Of a stretch of DNA of 64,000 nt, positions 54,901 through 62,000 are shown in pieces. The notes under the pieces are model-generated. The model ran no database searches and was not told the DNA's origin. It was given only the letters and a program-made list of their open reading frames with translations. Made by a program: the position numbers and the translations under genes. Position 1 is the stretch's first letter. The number at the start of each line of letters is the position of its first letter. The stretch comes from RUG11237 sp050874665 (GTDB lineage Bacteria; Bacillota; Clostridia; Lachnospirales; Lachnospiraceae): the NCBI GenBank assembly GCA_050874665.1, contig JBNMLC010000013.1:6825-70824 (forward strand). The letters run 5' to 3'.

Positions 54901-57767
54901 ATTTTTGTCTCTTCAATCTTCAATACGTCAGCCCAAATTTCGCGAAGTAATTTCTCTGTTTTATTCTGAGGTTTCTTAAAATTCAAGTTTCTTTGCATTT
55001 CCACTTTAGGTAAAGCACGATAATCAATTTTTCCAATTGGCGTTAACGGAATGCTGTCTATTAAAACATAATATGAAGGTTGCATGTACTTAGGTAATGT
55101 ATCACTTAAATATCTTTTTATTTCATCTAAATCCCCATCTGGCTTCACAATATATGCCACTATTTTGTTTTCTCTAACTACAACAACATTATCTACAGCA
55201 TCACCTTGCATTCTAATAGCATTGCTTATTTCGTCTAACTCAATTCTTTTTCCATTAATTTTTACTTGATAATCTTCTCGTCCGATAAATTCTATTTTTC
55301 CTTCTTCATTCCACATGACGATATCACCAGTCTTATAGAATCTGGCATTATCAAACCATTCCAAAGTAACAAATTTCTCTGCAGTAAGCTTATCATTATT
55401 CACATAACCTTTTGCCACGTTCTCTCCAGAAATGATAAGTTCACCCTTTACTCCTACTGGACATAGCTTTCCATTTTTATTAATAATCAAACATTTTACA
55501 TTAGAAATTGGTGACCCCAATGATACATTTTTTTCAGAGCATTCCTCTGATAATGTATCAACCATTGCTTCAGCTGGCCCATAGTTATTGTATAACTTAT
55601 ATCCATGATTAAGCAGTTTTCCTTTAATTTCGTTATCTAATCTTTCGCCTCCACAAATAACTACTCTTAAAGTTTCATAATGATTACCATTAATTAATAC
55701 TTCTTTTAATATAGTTGGAATGAAATTGATAATTGTAATTTCATTTTTTTTGATTGTATCAGAGAATTTTTCCTCACTTGATAACACATCCTCGTTCGGG
55801 ACTACAATTGTTGCACCACAATACAGTGCCCCAAAAATATCTTCTATGGACACATCAAAAATATTTTGCGTTAACTGCAAAATATTGTCCTCCTGCGAAA
55901 TATTATAGTTACTTGAGAACCAGGCTAATAAATTACTTAGATTCTTATGTAACAGTTGAACTCCCTTTGGTCTCCCTGTTGTTCCTGATGTATAAATTAT
56001 TGCAAACTCATCAAGTAAATTAAACTCTATATCCGTCAATGTAACTTCAGCAGTATCATCAAAAAGTTCTTTGGCTACATATTGAGGACAGCAAATATCA
56101 TTTTCCAGCGAATCTACAATTACTAACTTAATTTCACTGTTTTTCGCTATATAATTTTTTCTTTCTAATGGATATGCGGCATCTATGGGAACATAAGCTG
56201 CTCCAGCTTTAATTATCCCAACTAATGCCTCTATAAACGTTAACGATTTCTCCATCATTATTCCAATATGATTGCCCTTTTTCACACCCAATTTTAATAG
56301 ATTTCTGGCAATAATATCAGATGATTTATCAAGACCTTGATAATCCAACTTTTGATCATAATGACTCACTGCAATCAAATTCGGATATTTTTCCACAATT
56401 TGTTTAAATCGTTCTATAAAATGAATTTGAGTATATTCTCGCTCCGTATTATTGTACACGTTAAGAATGTTATTCTCTTCCTCTTCTGTGATCACCTTAA
56501 TGCATTTTAATGGTTCATTATACTTTGATACAATTTGACCAAGCACATTACAATAATGATTTGCAAGTCTCTCTATGGCATTCTCATCATACAATCCGCT
56601 ATTGAAATTGAATTCCATTTCAATATTGTCATATATTCCAATACCTATTGTCAGATCATAATTACTTTTCTCATTCATGACAAAGGACTGTAATTTCACA
56701 CCATGACTCTCCGGAAAACTAAGTGGATAATTTTCAACTACAATAATAGAATCAAATAACTCTTCTGTCTTTCTTGTTTGCTTCTTAATTCTGTTCAACG
56801 GAGTGTTTTCATATTTAATTCTTGCATTACTACTCTCTTGAACTTTTCTTACGTAATCAATAATACTTTCGTTGTTATCAACAGACACTCTCAGCGGAAT
56901 TGTATTAATGAACAAACCAACAGCATTTTCTATATTATTTATGTCTACATTTCTTCCAGACACGGTTGTTCCAAATACAATATCATTAATACCATTGTAT
57001 TCAGCAACTAACAAACCATATGCAGCATACATCAAATTTGCCATAGTGATATTATGAGTTTCACAAAACTCTATCAATGATTTTTTTTCAACAGTTTTTT
57101 TCAACACATTGTTAGTCAATGCCTTTTTGGCTGTCTTTTTTATTGATAGTTCTGCCTCCTCGCTTAAATTATGTAGGTACTCTTTCCAAAAATTATCTTG
57201 TTCATTATGATCTTGTTTACCTAAAACATTAACAAACTCCTTAAATTTACATTTCTTTTCATTTGTATTATTATTACTATTAAGTTTTTTCCAAAACTCA
57301 TTTAGAATGATTCCATTACTCCAGCCGTCATAGATAATATGATGATTAGTAACAATCATTGTATATTTATTGTTTCTATATTTAAATAATTTTAATCTAA
57401 AAGCCGAAACTGACAAATCAAACTGATTACATAAATCCCGTTTAATATAATCTTGTACGATTTCGTCCGCTTCAATTTCGTTTGAAATATCTTCTATAGT
57501 AATCTCATTGTTATCGTTTTTTAAAACCACTTGAATTGGATTACTAACATTTTCCCAAACAAATATAGTTCGTAAAACTTCATTTTCACGGATTATATCT
57601 TTCCAGCATTGAATAAATTTTTCACACTGGATTTCTCCTTCTAATTCAACAATTAACTGTTCAATATATTCATTACTATTTTGTTCATTCAAATAATGAA
57701 ATAACATTCCTTTTTGAACAGGAGTTAAGTTCATCAAATCCTCAACATTTTTCTTATCTAGCTTCAT
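45933..57767 (-). CDS. NRPS, three modules C-A-T-E / C-A-T / C-A-T with a BtrH-like terminal domain
   Basis: 3944 residues. Domain order: C (13-440, NHHIIYDGW), A (455-925), T (Ser969 in LGGDSI), E (1020-1455, IHHLVVDG and CFNYFGQ), C (1480-1910, YHHLQMDGW), A (1940-2435), T (Ser2482), C (2535-2950, FNHIACDG, first His replaced by Asn), A (2970-3460), T (Ser3510 in LGGTSI). A domain of about 390 residues follows in place of a thioesterase. It resembles the BtrH N-terminal acyltransferase/C39-like fold: Cys3573 in YACLTGNICE, TGTTYYLPYSKEYQ, His3711 in DHSFVVID. The C domains after E domains look DCL-type (LTPVQKGMLFH, VSPVQESMIFH); the third looks LCL-type. Pocket residues by eye: D-V-E-N-I-G-N-V-D (basic?), D-I-E-N-I-G-A-M-T (unassigned), D-L-T-K-I-G-H-I-G (Asp). 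Confidence 0.95.
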   Translation of the reverse strand: MKLDKKNVEDLMNLTPVQKGMLFHYLNEQNSNEYIEQLIVELEGEIQCEKFIQCWKDIIRENEVLRTIFVWENVSNPIQVVLKNDNNEITIEDISNEIEADEIVQDYIKRDLCNQFDLSVSAFRLKLFKYRNNKYTMIVTNHHIIYDGWSNGIILNEFWKKLNSNNNTNEKKCKFKEFVNVLGKQDHNEQDNFWKEYLHNLSEEAELSIKKTAKKALTNNVLKKTVEKKSLIEFCETHNITMANLMYAAYGLLVAEYNGINDIVFGTTVSGRNVDINNIENAVGLFINTIPLRVSVDNNESIIDYVRKVQESSNARIKYENTPLNRIKKQTRKTEELFDSIIVVENYPLSFPESHGVKLQSFVMNEKSNYDLTIGIGIYDNIEMEFNFNSGLYDENAIERLANHYCNVLGQIVSKYNEPLKCIKVITEEEENNILNVYNNTEREYTQIHFIERFKQIVEKYPNLIAVSHYDQKLDYQGLDKSSDIIARNLLKLGVKKGNHIGIMMEKSLTFIEALVGIIKAGAAYVPIDAAYPLERKNYIAKNSEIKLVIVDSLENDICCPQYVAKELFDDTAEVTLTDIEFNLLDEFAIIYTSGTTGRPKGVQLLHKNLSNLLAWFSSNYNISQEDNILQLTQNIFDVSIEDIFGALYCGATIVVPNEDVLSSEEKFSDTIKKNEITIINFIPTILKEVLINGNHYETLRVVICGGERLDNEIKGKLLNHGYKLYNNYGPAEAMVDTLSEECSEKNVSLGSPISNVKCLIINKNGKLCPVGVKGELIISGENVAKGYVNNDKLTAEKFVTLEWFDNARFYKTGDIVMWNEEGKIEFIGREDYQVKINGKRIELDEISNAIRMQGDAVDNVVVVRENKIVAYIVKPDGDLDEIKRYLSDTLPKYMQPSYYVLIDSIPLTPIGKIDYRALPKVEMQRNLNFKKPQNKTEKLLREIWADVLKIEETKISVNDNFYDLGGDSIISLQIVGKLSQNGISIVIKDILETETIERLASRIINNKQKEVLSEKNCKLEGEVGLLPIQSWFFDSKFTDYNYWNQSVLLKCADDLKLDVVVKTLKCIEDEFDIFNIYFEKNNENWIQKYKEESSKIDFVVVENEKFQNEELSAVLGQEAGKLDITKGKMMRVVYFEKNKLLFVCIHHLVVDGVSWRILLDRFANIYSELIAGNEIKSTHKSATLQSCSELLKEKSNEKDILSDATFWLNKENTCSESIKVDFNGENLEHSADTVVMSLDEKNTSYLLHNIHKIKHTTVNDILLAALGKSITAYNDTDVLVDVEGHGREIISAEIDMSNTMGWFTSIYPIKLSHEFSKMDSVTLLETTKGVIRKLPKQGASYALLKYLSDDKEIRKQFKRLSRAEICFNYFGQVDNTFEKDSNFAPVDDVPLPNYGGNNLRTYKIEVDCVVMKHSLVAKWKYSTNNFKKETIERLARAFIKNIEDLLKSCEKISWIVEDFENINISDDRFKELTTNYGDIADIYGVSPVQESMIFHTAYSPDSSVAVEQTVFRVQGNLNIEAFEKAWNTILNRHESLKATYHWRNLEHPIQVIHNNLTLPFEVINMEEKDDYKKIREELLAEDREKGFDLEVPPLMRVIVLKVSNDVYDIIWTYHHLQMDGWCIRIIMQELDEYYSKYANNEKVVISSEVPFKDYITWLNKKDQKETEKFWKETLKGMNKPTLLSSVVEVKGEKKNEKPYDVVEFAVNSELNEEISRFTKEKRITLSTLMQGAWALVMQRYINENDLIFGVTSSGRPTDLPGSDDIIGCFMNTIPLRVSANYDMNIDEYLKNIQEKYLRQLQYDYSSLSTIRKMSEIPRESALYDLYDCMVIVENYPFEEAVNKGFGGMQGKCLNVEEQLDYPCTLYCNVHGEFNFKLLFDTNFFERKLCENILEHFVFILEEIIFKKRERIKDIAVLPENQYKLIEEWNDTQMEFPNDSSYIDLFEDTVRKFGERIAVACEEQKISYNELNERAERIACILEKSGIVKDSLVAIYLDREIDLVCSICAILKLGAAFVPIDISYPESRINYMIESEKMKVILTKEKYRQKVAELGKTYICIDSEVDTEAKFEKKKVTPENLAYVIFTSGTTGKPKGIVVNNRSIVSHSIDIKNRYELVETDNVLQFSSIAFDISLEQVLSTLVSGATLVLRGNDVWSPTELSKNCEKYKLSVINLPTAYWNEVTYEWSRNEQIIPLDTLRLMIVGGEQMKAERVKLWKNSRLKTIKLLNAYGPAETCMTSTLCDLSEVDLNSVIPVGKPLANRRIYILDENQRMVPIGVAGELYISGNVAQGYLDNLELTEKSFLTDIFDDSKVMYKTGDIGRYSNSGNIELFGRKDNQVKIRSHRIEISEIEKVLYKIADLKDVYIDTKEDQNSDKFLVAYIVYKDGCSYESNEIKKILEKELPKYMVPKFIVKMEQLPVTINGKIDRTKLPNEFEQICGEDNSLVCTEPVEQKLKDIWENILSIKVTKKNDDFFELGGDSIKAMQLISEIGLELKVDVSLENIFMHSTFEEVFECIQKQSSVSHYLVIPKCEKKEYYRTSETQKNMYLMQKIDENDLNYNMPYLIEMKGAIDREKLQEALGKVIQKHESLRTNYTVKNGELVQFINEDYNFDLKEIEATDVDKVVKENSKPFDLEKDLLVRALLIKIAKDNAVLFIDFNHIACDGISIGIIIKDFIAFYQGNAVEGNEIDYKDFAEYEYKYVESDEYKNEENYWSSKFKNETPVLRLPYDKESKTKFNGELLNMVIDETITREIKQYVKVNKTTMFNFLIGAYSILLSKYSNMEDFVIGTPVSRREKFNVDKMVGVFINTVPIRVMPQKRLIVSKYIKNLTTQVSKDLCNSTYPYSKLVEKLTEKGMTDAKNLVNTMFAYYNIDIPKIRIGNLDISERKYFSGACKFDLELKAYEENDTIFCDFEYCSDVFEKETIMRFMKDYQRIIEMIICDENIKIENIKLQNQKTVINLSNNNNLGRNFSDEFKQVAKKYPTNIAFVQNDTKITYQEIDKKSDIIANAIRQKVGKTNQIIAVISEPTIEFMVGILAIMKAKCVYLPIDLELPRKQIEDMLLCADCKYVLSNDLDMDFISTIISNDDEINNVNLPENELIDNEIVYVMYTSGTTGNAKGVMVKHESLINYSEYILKQLGLSEDDRSILVSGVNFDLGYTNIFPMLLAGGQIHLLQKEEYCNMEYLLRYMHENKITISKMTPTLLTVMVDDPYFSKCKELYLKYLILGGEKLDRNTIVRFAEKSEKTKIINHYGPTETTIGCCTHELTIKEIEDGEVNIIGQSIDNVYVRILDENLNDVLIGVEGEIYIGGKGVSRGYINNDILNNSCFVRKVSINEELLMYKTGDIGKYNNNGDIMFIGRQDNQIKINGYRIELDEIKNKLLEIHNVNNAIVLARKTETDEIVICAYYTCLERLDNQEVIDYLNRELPTYKKPQIVACIETIPMTNNGKIDVKKLPKVYVDYNQKKVQYSKPRNEIETQLVGLYEEVLGVDNIGIDDDFFELGGTSIKIIKLASLARNKKITINIKDLMERHTIRELSSLVKNTEIDDTLRNYNKNYVIHDKYPYYYACLTGNICEVLKYNHGINMEKSIFELGELGKTVYSIQKKTLNEEDYKFAEVSIDDSISFAYELRKCGMGLNVESFDCYAEMEKRIECELSQNRIVIVTGTTYYLPYSKEYQIDIDEWKESFEGRQNNLRLKEENEKTADHSFVVIDKVEGAYLVYDTTFQYYGLVEATDFKKSLEGIANMEAFKDSYLVDVINPLTMLTINMPEEIDFDLQSVIKNILRNTAEINLNKCTQSENERFIVGIRSIKYVADVLQNELNNDKLNANVIRVVSESLIAWKYKLIFMRDFILETKKYHVIKDVDSIADYVQKTESYCRAIRETIETASNIVEDVKLINRIIKELNELYEMHKEIYTILYEESLNDDLESGIVNKFIVD

Positions 57768-57844
57768 ATTCTTTACGATAATTAACTAATAATTATCTCT
57801 CTCCTTCTTTTTATGTTAGTTTCCTACATTGCCATATAATGACT

Positions 57845-58975
57845 TTATCCTTCAATTACTCTATCCAAAATATTCTGTACTCTTGTATCAAATTTTTCGC
57901 TCTTTTGAGCAACTTCAAGTTCCCACTCACTCTTACAAGTACAATCCAATCCATCAAAAACAGATATATCTAATGTTTTATTATATTTTCTAATCGCATT
58001 TAGCACTCTATCACTACATTTAGGGCAATTATAAGGAACCATACTTGGGGATGGATAAAACTGGAACATTCCAATCAAAACTTTTCCTCTATGTGCAGTT
58101 CTCTTTACAACTTCAACAATACTCCACAACCACGGAGTCTTATATTCCCCATGTTTACTTAAATAATCAGCTAATGTATATTTTTGAATAGTACATGCCT
58201 CTAATGAAACTGTTGAAGCCCCAATATCAAATGCATAATTTATTGTTTCTACAGCATTCTCAATTGCCTCGCATTCATTCAAGAACACAGGTTTCAGCAT
58301 TACATATGTTCTAAGATTGCATTCTTTTGTAATAAGTTTTGCTGCATTTTCAAATACATTACGTGAAAATCCTTTATTTAAGCATATCGTCCTTAAATAA
58401 TCATCCTTAAGTTCCAATCCAATAGCAATCTCCACAACTTTATTTGGAATAAGTTCTTTTATCTCATCAATAACATCTTGATTAACAAACTCTGGTCTAG
58501 TCTCTAATACAACCATTTTCAAATTTTTTTCCTCGGAAATTCGCTTTAAAATAGTTCTTCTTGCTTCTCTACATATTTCATTTTCATTAAAAAATGAGCC
58601 ATTATTGTATAAATTTAATAGTGGATACTCAGCAAAATCTATTTTTTCAAATGATTCATTAAACTGCTCAATATGCTGCTGTGCTGTCAAAACCTCGTCG
58701 GTTCTTGTTTGTTTAGCTAAATGTCCACAAACAGTACAACCATGACCATTCTTAAGTGCCCATTCGCAGCCGTTGGACATTAAATAAATAACAACTCTCT
58801 TTTGGTTCTTATTTTCAAATACTTCTTCTCTATAATCTATACTTGCAGCCTTATTTAATTCAAACTTGTTTTCCTTAATCTCAGAGTGAATATCCTTCAT
58901 AATCTTCGAAATTGCTCTATTATACTGTGCTCCATCAAAATTACCCTCTGTAATTACTTCTAAATTGTTTCTCAT
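57845..58975 (-). CDS. Radical SAM enzyme of the NRPS cluster (RaSEA/Elp3-like)
   Basis: 376 residues. The iron-sulfur loop is MSNGCEWALKNGHGCTVCGH, giving Cys-x9-Cys-x2-Cys, a wider spacing than the classic CxxxCxxC but seen in the archaeosine-synthase beta/RaSEA and Elp3-like group. NLYNNGSFFNENEI, VLETRPEFV and VEIAIGLELKDDYLR are barrel strands of that group. Near the C-terminus more cysteines occur (YNCPKCSDRVL, DCTCKSEW), possibly binding a second cluster or zinc. It lies between the two NRPS genes, 77 bases from one and 84 from the other, so it very likely modifies a building block or the bound peptide. The reaction cannot be named. Confidence 0.85.
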   Translation of the reverse strand: MRNNLEVITEGNFDGAQYNRAISKIMKDIHSEIKENKFELNKAASIDYREEVFENKNQKRVVIYLMSNGCEWALKNGHGCTVCGHLAKQTRTDEVLTAQQHIEQFNESFEKIDFAEYPLLNLYNNGSFFNENEICREARRTILKRISEEKNLKMVVLETRPEFVNQDVIDEIKELIPNKVVEIAIGLELKDDYLRTICLNKGFSRNVFENAAKLITKECNLRTYVMLKPVFLNECEAIENAVETINYAFDIGASTVSLEACTIQKYTLADYLSKHGEYKTPWLWSIVEVVKRTAHRGKVLIGMFQFYPSPSMVPYNCPKCSDRVLNAIRKYNKTLDISVFDGLDCTCKSEWELEVAQKSEKFDTRVQNILDRVIEG

Positions 58976-59059
58976 TTTTCTTCTTATGCCCGGCTAAATA
59001 TACGAACACATCCTCCTCTACTTCTTTATTTACAAAGCGCCTAAACATTATCTCTTTTA

Positions 59060-62000
59060 CTACTCAAACAGATTATTTAACTCATCTAAAGAAATATCTA
59101 CTGACGCTATATCTGATTCAGTCCATTCTCTCTCATTATCCACACAATATTCATTTACCAAGTTTATACACTTAGTCAACTCTTCTACAAATCCATCAAT
59201 AGCATTATCATTAATATACTCCGATTTTCCTTTCAAACTAACACACAATTTATTATTCAAGACCATGAGATTTAATTCTAATAGCGCTGGACATACATTT
59301 TCCTTAGATACATCTAACATATATTGCTCATATTCAACGTCAAAGAAATCAAACTTGTGCTTTTGTTTTCCCAAATAATTAAAACAAACACATTTACCCA
59401 TTTCTTCTAATCTTTGCTTAGCTTCTTTTCCAAACATAAAAGCCTCTTTATTGTTTTCCAATCTATTAGCTTCTTTTGCGCTGATAATAGCCTCTTTTAT
59501 TCCCTCTGATGCACTAATATCTAATGGATAAAAATATGTAAACCATCCTACTGTCCGTGTTATATCCACATCATCTATAGGAAGATTTCTTCCGTGACTT
59601 TCAGTATATATTGTCGATGCACAACCAAAATAGTTGTATATGGCTAACGAGGTTGCCGCTATTAGCAATTCATTTGTCGTTGTGTTAAACATATTGTTTG
59701 CTTCACCCAACAAAAATTCAACATCATCTACACCAAGTTCTACATTACTTCTTCCAACATATCTCTCATCATTTTGATATTTCGGTTGAATACTAATTGT
59801 ATTAGCCTTATATCCATCCCAAATATTGGATCGTTCATCTTGCAAATTTTTTACAATTTTAGCCCATAAACCAAAAGATGATGAATGCATATTTTCATCA
59901 AATGAATCATTTAATATATCAGATAGATCTTCTAAAATAATCTGCCATGATATTCCATCTATCACCAAATGATGTGCTGTAATAAACCATGTAATGTCAT
60001 CTTCATCATTGATAAACAGGCAACTCGTGATTAATCCACCATCATTTAATGAAATCTTTTTACGTACATTAACACATTCTTGAATATATTTTTCTCTTTT
60101 TAGAGATTGTTCAATTCCTCTTAAATCAACCAGACTCACCAAATTAGCAAATTGAGCCTCATTAAAATCCCTGTATTCAAGCATTCCAATCCCTTTATCC
60201 CATCTTGCACGCAAAATATCATGCTTTTCTACTATTTTTTTCATGGCAGCCTGATAAAATTCTAATGATTTTTCATTTGTTTTCATTTTTAATGATACAC
60301 TCTGCAAATAATGATCTGGATTGCTAAATTGCTGATTATCAAACCATTCTATAATCGGTGTTCTCTCAATCTTTCCTTTAATCGAACTCTTATCTTCCTG
60401 AACTCTTACCTGTTTCATAAACATAATCATATCCCTAGGAATTGGATTAGACATAATGTCGGCTACCTTAAGTTGATATCCTAGATTTCTAAGTTTCGAA
60501 GAAATCTGAATTGCTTTGATTGAATCTGACCCATAGTTAATAATACTTTCCGACATACTAATATTCTCAATTTCCAATACACTTGTTATAACATCGTATA
60601 AAACTTGCTCATTATCTGTTAAATTAACATCTTCAACAACACTTTCCTGTCCCCAAAAAACTTCTGGTAATCTTCCTTTATCTATTTTTCCGTTAATTGT
60701 AAGTGGAAACTCTTTCATACTTATACATTTACTTGGTAACATATAATTATTTAAATGTTTATACAAATATACATACAGTTCTTCTTCGCTTAATTCTTCA
60801 GAACTACAATAATATAAAACAATCATATTGCTTCCATTATGTTCTGCAATTAATGCAACTGCTGCATTTACCTTATCATGCTGTATAGCAACGTTTTCTA
60901 TTTCCCCAAGTTCTACCCTATGCCCCCGAATCTTCACTTGAGAATCTGTTCTACCAACACAAATCATACAATTTTCATTAACAAACTTTGCTAAATCTCC
61001 AGTTTTATATAATCTTGTTTTAGTGTATGGGTTGATTGCAAAACTCTTATTAGTTAGCTCATCGTTATACAAATATCCCCTTGAAAGACTTTCTCCACCT
61101 ATATACATTTCGCCAATTACTCCTATTGGACATGGTTTCATTGCTTTATCGAAAATATAAATCTGGACATTATCCGATGGTTTACCTATAGGTACATTCC
61201 CTACAATATCTTTTTCTGAATCGTATTCATATATCATGCAGCCTACTGTCGATTCTGTTGGTCCATATTCGTTAAAAATACTTATCTTTTTTTTGAAACT
61301 CTCAGTTATTTTTCTAGCCAAATCACATGGCAAATTTTCTCCACCAACAATAAAACGTGTAATTTTCAATCTATGCATATCATGTCCATCCAACAATCTT
61401 AGATGTGCAGGCGTTACTTTCATGATTGTACACAAGTTATCTTTGATTATACGGTTAAATACATATTCATCCTGATTATCCTCGTATGCTATTATTGATG
61501 CACCTGAAATCAACGGTACAAATATCGATGTTATTGTCAAGTCAAATGCCAACGATGAATAAAGTGGAAATACATCATTATCACTTACACTGTATGCTTT
61601 TTGAGCCCACACAATATAATTCATCAATTGTTTATGTTCAATCATTACACCCTTTGGTGTACCAGTTGTTCCAGATGTATAGATAATATAAGCTAAAGAA
61701 TTCCGTGAAATATCATTACTAAATTCTTTCTCATCAAAGCAGTCTATGTTCTTAATTACTTTTATTTTATTAAAATCCTGATATTTTCTACAATTAGTGA
61801 TTACCAAAGAAACTTTAGCATTTTCAATAATATATTTTCTGCGTTCATCTGCTGTTAATGGGTCAATAGGCACGAATGCGCAACCACTCTTAAGAATAGC
61901 TAAGATTGCAATAATTGCTTCTATAGAATGTGTTACTTCAAGGCCTATTACTCTTGGAGACAAATTATATTTTTGAATTTCTTTTGCTAATCCGTTTGAT

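Noticed and set aside
46580..57057. Many plus-strand open frames of 60-140 codons opposite the NRPS genes
   Set aside because: Antisense shadows of AT-rich coding sequence; no ribosome sites and no protein-like motifs.
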